Below are positions 7,467 through 15,943 of a stretch of 34,247 nucleotides of DNA, piece after piece. The notes under the pieces are model-generated. The model ran no database searches and was not told the origin of the DNA. It worked only from the letters and a program-made list of their open reading frames with translations. This DNA comes from Gemmatimonadota bacterium (GTDB lineage: Bacteria; Gemmatimonadota; Gemmatimonadetes; Palauibacterales; Palauibacteraceae): contig JAJDWE010000014.1 of the NCBI GenBank assembly GCA_022825725.1, positions 1-34,247 on the forward strand, given 5' to 3'. A program made the position numbers and the translations under genes. Each line of letters begins with the position of its first letter. Within the stretch, counting starts at the first letter, position 1.

Positions 7467-8876
7467 ATGGATCTGAATGAGCTGCTCCTCCGGCCCGAGG
7501 GGAAGACCCTCGAGTTCAAACAGGACCTTTCATCCCCTCGGGGATTCCTGCGCACCGTCGTGGCGTTCGCGAACACGGCGGGCGGTACCGTTCTCATCGG
7601 CGTGGAAGATCGGACGCGGCACGTCAGGGGCGTCCGCTGCGCGCTCGACATGGAAGAGCGGGCCGCGAGCCTGATCAGCGATTCCATCCAGCCCGCGCTC
7701 TGGCCGGACCTCGAGATTCTGAGGTTCCGCAGCGCGCAGGTACTCGCCGTGCGCGTCCATCCCAGCCCCGCGCGACCGCATTTCATCGCCCGGCAGGGAC
7801 TCGAAGCGGGCACGTACGTGCGGGTGGGCTCGACCAACCGCCAGGCGGACCTTCCACTGATCGCGGAGATGCGGCGTTCCGCCACGGGCGAGTCCTACGA
7901 CGAGCAGCCGGTGCCGGCGCTCGACTCGGAAGCGGTGGACTTCCGAGCGGCTTCGGAGTTGTTCGCCTCGGTCCGGAAACTGAGGCGGCGCGACCTGGAG
8001 ACCCTCCGCCTCGTGACCACGCATCAGGGCCGGTCCGTACCCACGGTCGCCGGCGTGCTGCTGTTCGGCGGCGACCGCCTCGAGCACTTCCCCGACGCCT
8101 GGATTCAGGCCGGCCGCTTTGCCGGGACGGTCCGGTCGGTCATCGTGGACCAGACGCGGATCGAGGGGCCCCCGATCGAGGCGATCGAATCGGCCGTCTC
8201 GTTCGTGAAGAAGCACCTGCTGCACGGCGCCACCATCGGTCCGGTGCGGCGCATCGACCACTGGAATCTGCCGCCCGAAGCCGTGCGGGAAGCCATCACC
8301 AACGCCGTGGTGCATACGGATTATGCACAGCGCGGCGCCCCGATCCGCGTTGCGATCTTCGATGACCGCGTGGAGATCGAAAACCCCGGCCTGCTGCCGT
8401 TCGGGCTCACGCTGGAGGATCTGCCGCGCGGCGTCTCGAAGCTCAGGAACCGGGCGCTCGGCCGCGTCTTCCAGGAACTCGGGCTCGTGGAACAGTGGGG
8501 GAGCGGGGCGCCGCGCATGATCGGCGCCTGTCGGGACGCGGGTCTGCCGGCGCCGGTCTGGGAGGAGATCGCGTTCCGGCTGCGCGTCACGCTGCGCACG
8601 GAGAAGGTGGGTCCCGCGCTGGTGGACGACCGGGACGGCACGATCCTGCGTGTGCTGGAGAGCGGGGTCGGACAGGGCACGCGCGACATCGCCGAAGCCG
8701 TGGGCCTCTCGACCCGCTCCACCCGCACGCGGCTGGCCCGGCTCGTCGAACGCGGGCTCGTGCGCGAAGTCGGCACGAGTCCGAACGATCCGCGGCGGGT
8801 CTACGTCAGGTCGCCCTCGGACGCCCCGGCCCCGGACGACCTGGACGACTTCCGGGGCTTGAGGACGAAGCGGTAG
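7467..8876 (+). CDS. Putative transcriptional regulator with Schlafen AlbA_2 and HATPase_c_4-like domains
   Basis: A 469-residue protein. Residues 5-120 form the Schlafen AlbA_2 domain: LEFKQDL, then FANTAGGTVLIGVED, then YVRVGSTN. Residues 265-360 carry the GHKL-ATPase-like part (VREAITNAVVHTDY, DDRVEIENPG, LGLVEQWGSGAPRM). Residues 390-450 look like a winged helix-turn-helix (DIAEAVGLSTRSTRTRLARL, then VERGLVREVG). This is the common 'ATP-dependent DNA helicase RecG-related' or COG2865-type regulator; no helicase domain is present. It stands alone after the tct operon, with its own candidate promoter. Its last 76 bp overlap a small convergent gene. Family is confident; targets are unknown. 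Confidence 0.88.
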   Translation: MDLNELLLRPEGKTLEFKQDLSSPRGFLRTVVAFANTAGGTVLIGVEDRTRHVRGVRCALDMEERAASLISDSIQPALWPDLEILRFRSAQVLAVRVHPSPARPHFIARQGLEAGTYVRVGSTNRQADLPLIAEMRRSATGESYDEQPVPALDSEAVDFRAASELFASVRKLRRRDLETLRLVTTHQGRSVPTVAGVLLFGGDRLEHFPDAWIQAGRFAGTVRSVIVDQTRIEGPPIEAIESAVSFVKKHLLHGATIGPVRRIDHWNLPPEAVREAITNAVVHTDYAQRGAPIRVAIFDDRVEIENPGLLPFGLTLEDLPRGVSKLRNRALGRVFQELGLVEQWGSGAPRMIGACRDAGLPAPVWEEIAFRLRVTLRTEKVGPALVDDRDGTILRVLESGVGQGTRDIAEAVGLSTRSTRTRLARLVERGLVREVGTSPNDPRRVYVRSPSDAPAPDDLDDFRGLRTKR

Positions 8877-9064
8877 ATGAGGTAGCCGGCGACGCCGAGT
8901 ATGAGGACCGTCGGAATCCAGCCCAGGAAACTGAAGATCGTGCCCGCGGCGACGGCGGCCGCGATTCCCTCGATGCGTCCGACGATCCGGTGTCGCCGGC
9001 GGGCCTTGTCCAATTCCTGCCGTGAGTAGAGTTCGGGCAGGAGATCCGAATCCACATCCTTCAT
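8801..9064 (-). CDS. Small membrane protein, unknown function
   Basis: An 87-residue protein: a charged, helical N-terminal third with many Arg/Glu/Lys, then hydrophobic stretches around residues 30-43 and 47-60 (IPTVLILGVAGYLIYRFVL), then a basic and serine-rich tail. I chose ATG 9064 because GGGGGA sits about 6 bases before it; an in-frame ATG 24 bases upstream is possible. The gene overlaps the 3' end of the AlbA-type regulator by 76 bp, tail to tail. I recognise no family, but the coherent membrane topology and good ribosome site support a real gene. Confidence 0.7.
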   Translation of the reverse strand: MKDVDSDLLPELYSRQELDKARRRHRIVGRIEGIAAAVAAGTIFSFLGWIPTVLILGVAGYLIYRFVLKPRKSSRSSGAGASEGDLT

Positions 9065-9078
9065 CGCGCATCCCCCTT

Positions 9079-9106
9079 CATCAGGCATCCCTCATCAGGT
9101 ATCCCT
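9079..9106. repeat. Tandem 14-bp repeat in divergent intergenic region
   Basis: CATCAGGCATCCCT (9079-9092) is followed at once by CATCAGGTATCCCT (9093-9106), and a looser relative begins near 9063 over the start of the small membrane gene. The repeat sits just upstream of that minus-strand gene, within the 176-bp divergent gap before the M24 gene. Confidence 0.7.
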
Positions 9107-9240
9107 CTCGTCCGGGGCCGGAAGATCCTACGATGGCGGGGCCCGAACCGTTTCCGCCACCGTCCCCTCCAAGGCCTCTCCCGCGCGCGGGGGATTCGGT
9201 AGGTTCAAGCCGTTCGACATTTTTTCAACGGAGATTCGAA

Positions 9241-10683
9241 ATGCGCGTCTCGACACCCCGCTTTTGCCGCGGACTGCCGGGCTCCCGAGTGCCGTCGGCC
9301 GGCCTCCTCCTCGTCATGTCCGCGGCGCTCGTCCCGCCGCAGGCGACCGCGCAGTCGACGATGCCGCCGGAGGGCGGGTTCGCGGACGCACAGCGGACGG
9401 AAGGGGCGATGCCCGTCATCCTTCCGCTGCGCGAGCGGGCCGCCGTCATCGACCGCTGGCTGGAAGGGCGGCTCGAGACCGTCGCGCCCGAGATCATGCG
9501 GCGCGAAGGGGTCGACCTCTGGATCGTCGCCGCCCGCGAATACAACGAGGATCCGGTCATCGAGACGATGCTGCCCTCCACGTACATGGCGGCCCGTCGG
9601 CGCACCGTCCTCATCCTCCACGACCGGGGACCGGGGCAGCCGCTGGAACGGCTCGCGGTGGCGCGGTACGACATCGGGCCCTTCCCGCGCGCGTGGGATC
9701 CGGAGAGCGAGCCGGACCAGTGGGGGCGCGTGGCGGAGGTCATCGCCGAGCGCGACCCGCAGCGCATCGCGGTGAACCGCTCCTCGACCTTCGCGCTCGC
9801 GGACGGACTCACCGGAACGGAGTACGACGGGCTCATGGCCGCGCTCCCGGCGAAGTACCGCGAGCGGGTGGCCGGAAACGAGCGTCTCGCGATCGGGTGG
9901 CTGGAGACGCGGACGCCGGAGGAGATGGAGGTCTATCCGCAGATCGTGCGGATCGCGCACCGGATCATCGCCGAAGGCTTCAGCGCGAAGGTGATCCAGC
10001 CGGGCGTGACGACGACCGAGGATGTCGTGTGGTGGTATCGCGAACGGATCCTCGAACTCAAGCTCCAGACCTGGTTCCAGCCAAGCGTCTCCGTCCAGCG
10101 CCACGAGAAGTCGGGCGGCGCGAGGGAAGGGGAGGGCGACTTCTCCGGCCCTCCGGACGAGAACGTGATCCGTCCGGGCGACCTGCTGCACGTGGACTTC
10201 GGGATCAAGTACCTGCGCCTGAACACGGACACGCAGCAGCACGCCTACGTGCTGAAGCCGGGAGAGGACGCGGCCCCGGCCGGCCTCGTGCGCGCGTTCA
10301 CCGTCGGGAACCGGCTCCAGGACATCCTCACGGACAACTTCGCGGCGGGGCGTTCGGGCAACGAGATCCTGGCGGGCGCGCTCGCGCAGGCGAAGGACGA
10401 AGGGATCGACGCGACGATCTACACGCACCCGATCGGCTTCCACGGCCACGGCGCCGGACCCACGATCGGCCTCTGGGACAACCAGGGCGGCGTTCCGGGG
10501 CGCGGCGACTATCCGCTCTTCCCGAACACCGCGCACTCGATCGAACTCAACGCGGCCGTCCCGGTCCCGGAATGGGGCGGACAGACGGTGCGCATCATGC
10601 TCGAGGAGGACGCGTTCTTCGACGGCGAGCGCACGTGGTACATCGACGGCCGCCAGACGGATTTCTGGCTCATCCCGCGATGA
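9241..10683 (+). CDS. Secreted M24 family metallopeptidase (Xaa-Pro aminopeptidase-like)
   Basis: A 480-residue exported peptidase of the pita-bread fold. The signal peptide ends near PPQATAQS (about residue 38). An N-terminal creatinase-like domain (about 60-235) precedes the catalytic domain. The five metal ligands can be placed at Asp319 (HVDFG), Asp330 (NTDTQQ), His403 (HGHGAG), Glu435 (SIELNA) and Glu456 (LEEDAFF), so the two-metal centre looks intact. Members remove an N-terminal residue ahead of proline or cleave related amide bonds. ATG 9241 has ACGGAGA 7-13 bases upstream; a TAGGTT element at 9200-9205 could be its -10 box. The stop overlaps the next ATG by 4 bp. Confidence 0.9.
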   Translation: MRVSTPRFCRGLPGSRVPSAGLLLVMSAALVPPQATAQSTMPPEGGFADAQRTEGAMPVILPLRERAAVIDRWLEGRLETVAPEIMRREGVDLWIVAAREYNEDPVIETMLPSTYMAARRRTVLILHDRGPGQPLERLAVARYDIGPFPRAWDPESEPDQWGRVAEVIAERDPQRIAVNRSSTFALADGLTGTEYDGLMAALPAKYRERVAGNERLAIGWLETRTPEEMEVYPQIVRIAHRIIAEGFSAKVIQPGVTTTEDVVWWYRERILELKLQTWFQPSVSVQRHEKSGGAREGEGDFSGPPDENVIRPGDLLHVDFGIKYLRLNTDTQQHAYVLKPGEDAAPAGLVRAFTVGNRLQDILTDNFAAGRSGNEILAGALAQAKDEGIDATIYTHPIGFHGHGAGPTIGLWDNQGGVPGRGDYPLFPNTAHSIELNAAVPVPEWGGQTVRIMLEEDAFFDGERTWYIDGRQTDFWLIPR

Positions 10684-11393
10684 GGCGGAGACTCGCCGTG
10701 AGGGCGGTCCTCGCCGTGGGGGCGGTCGTCGCGCTCGGGGCCCTGGCTCCGGCGACGGGCGGCGGACTCGCCGCGCAGATGCCGGACGCGTGGGTCCTCG
10801 TCGGACAGGACGCCGAGGACTATCGCCTCAGGCTCGACCCCGAGGTGGCCCATTCCGGGTCTTCGAGCATGCGGCTCGCGGCGCGCGGCAACCGGCGGCG
10901 CAGCCAGTGGGCCGCGAGCGTGCAGCTCATCGACGCCATCGCCTACCGCGGAAAGCGGATGCGCCTCCGCGGATATCTGCGGGCCGACGACGTGGATTCC
11001 GGCGGTCTCTGGGTGCGGGTGGACGGCATCCTCGAGGGGAAGTACGCCATGCTCGCCCTGGACAACAGCGAGGACCGGCGCGTCGAGGGAACGCGGGACT
11101 GGGAGACGCGCGAGATCGTGGTGGACATCCCGCCGGAAGGCGTTACGATCCTCATCGGGGCGATGATCACGGGCGATGGAGAACTGTGGGTGGACGACCT
11201 CTCCTTCGAGGCGGTCGCCGAGGATGTGCCGCTCACGACGGAGCCGGAGGTCGTCATCACGGACCAGCCGTACGCGCGCCCGCCCGGCGTCTTCACGACG
11301 CCCACGAACCTGGATTTTGAACGAGAGATGAAGGACCCAATGGAGAATATCGAGAATATGAAGAATATCGAGAATATGGAGTCGAACCGATGA
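10680..11393 (+). CDS. Secreted carbohydrate-binding-like jelly-roll protein
   Basis: A 237-residue protein with an N-terminal signal peptide (cleavage near GGLAAQ, residue 32). The rest resembles a galactose-binding-like domain otherwise seen attached to AraC-type regulators and peptidases: YRGKRMRLRGYLRADDV, GLWVRVDG, LALDNSEDRRVEGTRDWE, VVDIPPEGV, then GELWVDDLSFE. Here the domain stands alone and is exported. The last 20 residues are an Asn/Glu/Met/Ile-rich tail encoded by a 9-bp repeat. The gene is translationally coupled to M24 upstream and the thioredoxin downstream by 4-bp overlaps. A role binding glycans or peptides in the envelope is inference. Confidence 0.8.
   Translation: MRRRLAVRAVLAVGAVVALGALAPATGGGLAAQMPDAWVLVGQDAEDYRLRLDPEVAHSGSSSMRLAARGNRRRSQWAASVQLIDAIAYRGKRMRLRGYLRADDVDSGGLWVRVDGILEGKYAMLALDNSEDRRVEGTRDWETREIVVDIPPEGVTILIGAMITGDGELWVDDLSFEAVAEDVPLTTEPEVVITDQPYARPPGVFTTPTNLDFEREMKDPMENIENMKNIENMESNR
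11343..11378. repeat. AT-rich 9-bp tandem repeat, four units
   Basis: Four consecutive units, GAGAATATC, GAGAATATG, AAGAATATC and GAGAATATG, form a two-step 18-bp period. They encode Glu/Lys-Asn-Ile/Met triplets at the C-terminus of the preceding protein. The base composition is strikingly AT-rich for this genome, and the array ends 12 bp before the start codon of the thioredoxin gene. Confidence 0.9.
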
Positions 11394-11959
11394 GGCGCGC
11401 GGCGCTGGGGGCGCTGGGGGCGCTGGCCGTGGCGGCGTTCGCGGCCGGCTGTGGCGGGGGTGAGCGCGGGGGATCCGCGGGGGACGCCGCCCGGGCCGCG
11501 GAGCCGGCGGAAGGCGCGCTCGCCTCGTACCGCCCCCTCCCTCCGCTCGAGGTCACGCACCTGGACGGCCGGCCGGCGGATCTCGGCGAGTTCCATGGCC
11601 GGGTCGTCGTCCTGAACCTGTGGGCGACCTGGTGCATCCCCTGCCGCGACGAGATGCCCGAGTTGCAGCAGATGCACGCGAAGTACGCGGCGGATCCCTT
11701 CGAGGTCGTCGGGATCTCCATCGATGAGGGAGATGTCGCGCTCGTCGAGGGCTTCCTGGAGGAGTTCGACATCACCTATCCGAACTTCCTCGGCGACGGT
11801 CCCGGACTCACGCAGGCGCTCGAACTCTACCCCGGCGTGCCGCACACGCTGCTGGTAGACGCGGAGGGTCTGATTCGGGCGTACTGGGGCGGCCGCTTCC
11901 ATCCCTTCGAACCGGAAACGGCGGCGCTCGTCGAGAGGGTCCTCGCGGAAGCCCAGTAA
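11390..11959 (+). CDS. TlpA/ResA-type thioredoxin-fold lipoprotein
   Basis: A 189-residue lipoprotein (lipobox FAAGC, Cys21) with a thioredoxin-like fold. The redox motif WCIPC has Cys82 and Cys85, and the cis-proline loop is visible as GVPHTLLVD near residue 150. The long linker after the lipid anchor and the AhpC/TSA-like insert (GISIDEGDVALVEGFLEEF) are typical of TlpA/ResA proteins, which reduce disulfides on extracytoplasmic proteins such as apocytochromes. The start overlaps the preceding stop (ATGA). No cytochrome biogenesis genes lie nearby, so its partner is unknown; the neighbours are secreted proteins that may need disulfide handling. Confidence 0.92.
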   Translation: MRRAALGALGALAVAAFAAGCGGGERGGSAGDAARAAEPAEGALASYRPLPPLEVTHLDGRPADLGEFHGRVVVLNLWATWCIPCRDEMPELQQMHAKYAADPFEVVGISIDEGDVALVEGFLEEFDITYPNFLGDGPGLTQALELYPGVPHTLLVDAEGLIRAYWGGRFHPFEPETAALVERVLAEAQ

Positions 11960-12001
11960 CCCGTCGTGCAGCCCGGCGCCTCGCCGCGTGAGGGGGAACG
12001 G

Positions 12002-12496
12002 ATGGCGATCGAGATCCGCCGGCTCCGTCCCGGGGACTGGGATCCGGTGCGGAGGATCTACGAGGAAGGGATCGCGACGGGGGACGCGACCTTCGAGACG
12101 GAATCGCCCGGCTGGGAGTCGTGGGACGCGAGTCATCTCGACAGCTGCCGACTCGTGGCCGAGCGGGAGGGGCGCGTCGTCGGATGGGCGGCGCTGGCTC
12201 CGGTCTCGGGGCGCTGCGTGTACGGCGGCGTGGCGGAGGTGAGCGTCTACGTCGGCGGAGACGCGCGCGGGGGCGGCATCGGTCTCCGGCTCCTGACCGC
12301 GCTCGTCGAGTCCTCCGAGCGGGCCGGCCTCTGGACGCTGCAGGCGGGGATCTTCCCGGAGAACGTCGCGAGCCTCCGCATCCACGAGCGGGCCGGCTTC
12401 CGCCGCGTGGGGCGGCGCGAGCGGCTGGGGAAGCTCGGCGGGCGGTGGCGCGACGTGGTTCTGCTCGAGCGGCGGAGCCCCCTCGTCGGCACCTGA
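12002..12496 (+). CDS. GNAT family N-acetyltransferase (phosphinothricin acetyltransferase-like)
   Basis: A 164-residue cytoplasmic acetyltransferase. The layout matches the Pat/YncA group: IRRLRPGDWDPVRRIYEEGI at the start, TFE near residue 30, VGWAALAPVSGR near 60, then the acetyl-CoA loop (VSVYVGGDARGGGIGLRLL) and the NVASLRIHERAGFRRVG motif. Such enzymes acetylate small amines such as methionine sulfoximine, phosphinothricin or amino acids. I prefer ATG 12002, with GAGGGGGA 6-13 bases before it, over GTG 11966, which would add 12 residues lacking homology. It lies 42 bp after the thioredoxin gene and probably ends that operon. Confidence 0.88.
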   Translation: MAIEIRRLRPGDWDPVRRIYEEGIATGDATFETESPGWESWDASHLDSCRLVAEREGRVVGWAALAPVSGRCVYGGVAEVSVYVGGDARGGGIGLRLLTALVESSERAGLWTLQAGIFPENVASLRIHERAGFRRVGRRERLGKLGGRWRDVVLLERRSPLVGT

Positions 12497-12554
12497 CAGC
12501 CCGTGGCGGAAGGCCCGCTGCGGTCGAGCGGGCTGGCCGACATCGGTGTGCCCC

Positions 12555-12583
12555 TTGACGTTTGGCGTCCGGCAGGCGATCAT
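12555..12583 (+). promoter_or_regulatory. Candidate sigma70-type promoter upstream of the cold-shock gene
   Basis: TTGACG (12555-12560), a 17-bp spacer and GATCAT (12578-12583) match the housekeeping consensus at 5/6 and 4/6 positions. The start point would be near 12590, giving a leader of about 220 bases before the cold-shock ATG. Assigned by eye. Confidence 0.45.
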
Positions 12584-12589
12584 TGCGCG

Positions 12590-12684
12590 CGTTCGGACGA
12601 GGCCCGGAGCGTCGGGCACGGCCGAACTGAGAAGGCAGGATCGCAGGATCGGGGGGGCCTCTCAACAACAGGTCGCCCCTTTTT
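12590..12684 (+). ncRNA. Candidate small RNA or attenuated leader between the GNAT and cold-shock genes
   Basis: Between the promoter-like element (12555-12583) and the terminator-like hairpin (12651-12684) lies a non-coding stretch that would give a transcript of about 95 nt. It has no convincing open frame. It could be an independent small RNA, or the first part of the cold-shock mRNA leader with conditional termination. No known RNA family is recognised. The remaining 12685-12797 also holds no gene. Confidence 0.3.
12651..12684 (+). terminator. Rho-independent terminator or attenuator upstream of the cold-shock gene
   Basis: The left arm GGGGGGGCCT (12651-12660), a 9-base loop and the right arm AGGTCGCCCC (12670-12679) pair over ten positions, with one G-G mismatch and one G-T pair. 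A T-run follows (12680-12684), then further T-rich sequence to about 12696. It is 155 bp past the GNAT stop and 126 bp before the cold-shock ATG, so it may end the upstream operon or act as an attenuator within the leader. Confidence 0.65.
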
Positions 12685-12809
12685 CTTTAGTTTTTTCATC
12701 TGCGTGGCGGGTGCCACGACCCTGGCGCGGGGGAGACCGCGTCGAACAGGTCAGCAGTCGGCAGCTACGGGTTTCCCGAACTCCGACATGACTAACGAAG
12801 GAGTAGGAA

Positions 12810-13019
12810 ATGCGTACGAGAGGTACCGTGAAGTGGTTCAACGACCAGAAGGGCTTCGGGTTCATTACCCCTGAAGAGGGTGGTAAGGACTGCTTCGTAC
12901 ACCACACGGCGATTCAGGCGGATGGCTTTCGCACTCTGAAGGAGGGCGAGGCCGTCGAGTTCGACGTTACGGACGGGACGAAGGGCCCGGCTGCGGAGAA
13001 CGTGACCCGCGTCGCGTGA
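12810..13019 (+). CDS. Cold-shock domain protein (CspA family)
   Basis: A 69-residue single cold-shock domain, the standard length. It binds single-stranded RNA and DNA and melts mRNA structure. RNP1 is KGFGFI (14-19); RNP2 is DCFVHH (27-32), where the usual DVFVHFS-type motif has Cys in place of Val or Ile. The N-terminal GTVKWFND is canonical. AAGGAG at 12799-12804 sits 5 bases before the ATG. Codon choice includes more T- and A-ending codons than its neighbours, as expected for a highly expressed gene. The long upstream region and the strong terminator just downstream suggest a single-gene transcript with post-transcriptional control. Confidence 0.97.
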   Translation: MRTRGTVKWFNDQKGFGFITPEEGGKDCFVHHTAIQADGFRTLKEGEAVEFDVTDGTKGPAAENVTRVA

Positions 13020-13056
13020 TTTGCCGACCGCCACCAGGCGAACGGTGAGTTCAAAG

Positions 13057-13086
13057 GGGCCGCCCGGCGACGGGCGGCCCTTTTTT
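13057..13086 (+). terminator. Strong Rho-independent terminator of the cold-shock gene
   Basis: A perfect 10-bp stem, GGGCCGCCCG (13057-13066) with CGGGCGGCCC (13071-13080), is closed by a GCGA tetraloop and followed by six T (13081-13086). Upstream AAAG can extend the pairing into the T-run. The convergent lipoprotein gene ends two bases beyond, so the hairpin may also stop transcription from the other strand, although its T-tract there is short. Confidence 0.93.
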
Positions 13087-13087
13087 G

Positions 13088-13579
13088 TCAGCCTATTCGA
13101 AGGCGGCTCAGCGTGATCGGTGCGTTGATGCCTCCGATGATGACGGTGACCGGTCCGTCCTGGGTATCCAGCACTCCTTCAGCTTTGGTGCAGACGATCT
13201 GACCGGTGATCCAAATCCCGTTGTCCCCGGCGGTTCCTTCAATTGTACAGTCCGAAACGAGATCGCTACCGGAAGCGTAAGGGAGTTGGGCCGACCAGCG
13301 GAGGAACACGTTGGGATGGCGGTGATCGCCATCCCGTATCGAACCCGTTACGGGAAATCCGATGTTGATCGTCATGCTGAAAATGCCGGTCACGACCCCG
13401 GCGGTCCGCTCGCGCAGGTCGAGCGTCAACCGTCCTGACGGAAGTACCGCGTTCCACGTACCCGTGATCGATGGTTGGTCCGGATCCACTTCATTGACGC
13501 CACTGCTGCTGTCACCGCATGCGGCCAAGCCGAGAAGCGCGATGCCGATGCACCAGGGTCGACGGATGATCACGTCCAC
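13088..13579 (-). CDS. Lipoprotein of unknown function
   Basis: A 163-residue lipoprotein; lipobox GLAAC gives Cys21. The mature part starts with an acidic linker, then SITGTWNAVLPSGRLTLDL and a series of short alternating beta-like strands to the end, suggesting a small beta-barrel or lipocalin-like fold. I recognise no named family. The GTG at 13579 is chosen because AAGGAG lies 7 bases upstream; the open frame extends further, but that part is arginine-rich. The gene is visibly less GC-rich than its neighbours and contains a perfect 9-bp inverted repeat (13313-13335). It converges on the cold-shock gene and shares its terminator. Confidence 0.75.
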   Translation of the reverse strand: MDVIIRRPWCIGIALLGLAACGDSSSGVNEVDPDQPSITGTWNAVLPSGRLTLDLRERTAGVVTGIFSMTINIGFPVTGSIRDGDHRHPNVFLRWSAQLPYASGSDLVSDCTIEGTAGDNGIWITGQIVCTKAEGVLDTQDGPVTVIIGGINAPITLSRLRIG

Positions 13580-13731
13580 GGCGTTTCTCCTTTTCGTCCG
13601 AGATCCTGCATGGTGGTGACACCCGCGAGATCTGCCTCGTAAGACGACGCGAACCCGTGTCCCGTCACATCCGGTGGCCGTATGATCCGAGGGTGTCAGC
13701 GCAGCCCGATCCCAGCCACGGAGAGCGTCCG

Positions 13732-15852
<2,121 letters not shown>

Positions 15853-15867
15853 CCCGGCGGGGTCCGC

Positions 15868-15896
15868 TGGACAGGGGGACTTGATCTCCCTATCCT
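15868..15896 (+). promoter_or_regulatory. Candidate promoter of the DUF4143 ATPase gene
   Basis: TGGACA (15868-15873), exactly 17 bp, then TATCCT (15891-15896): 5/6 and 4/6 matches to the housekeeping consensus. The predicted start point (about 15903) falls inside the left arm of the large palindrome, so the palindrome is placed as an operator or as the first element of the mRNA. Confidence 0.5.
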
Positions 15897-15898
15897 AA

Positions 15899-15943
15899 AG
15901 ATTGTTGAATATCGAACCTTTGGAGTACGATATGCAACAATCT
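15899..15943. promoter_or_regulatory. 16-bp inverted repeat enclosing the ribosome site and start codon of the DUF4143 gene
   Basis: The arms 15899-15914 (AGATTGTTGAATATCG) and 15928-15943 (CGATATGCAACAATCT) are complementary at 15 of 16 positions and separated by 13 bp. The loop contains the Shine-Dalgarno GGAG (15922-15925) and the right arm contains the ATG (15932). It could be a DNA operator overlapping the transcription start, or an RNA hairpin that hides the start codon. Confidence 0.9.

Noticed and set aside
7467-8876. AlbA-type protein as part of a defence system
   Set aside because: Schlafen-AlbA regulators are common as solitary genes and no nuclease, helicase, methylase or toxin partner lies beside it.
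15902-15931. TTG 15902 as start of the DUF4143 ATPase
   Set aside because: It adds ten residues, lies at the predicted transcription start, and lacks a ribosome site; ATG 15932 has GGAG at ideal distance.
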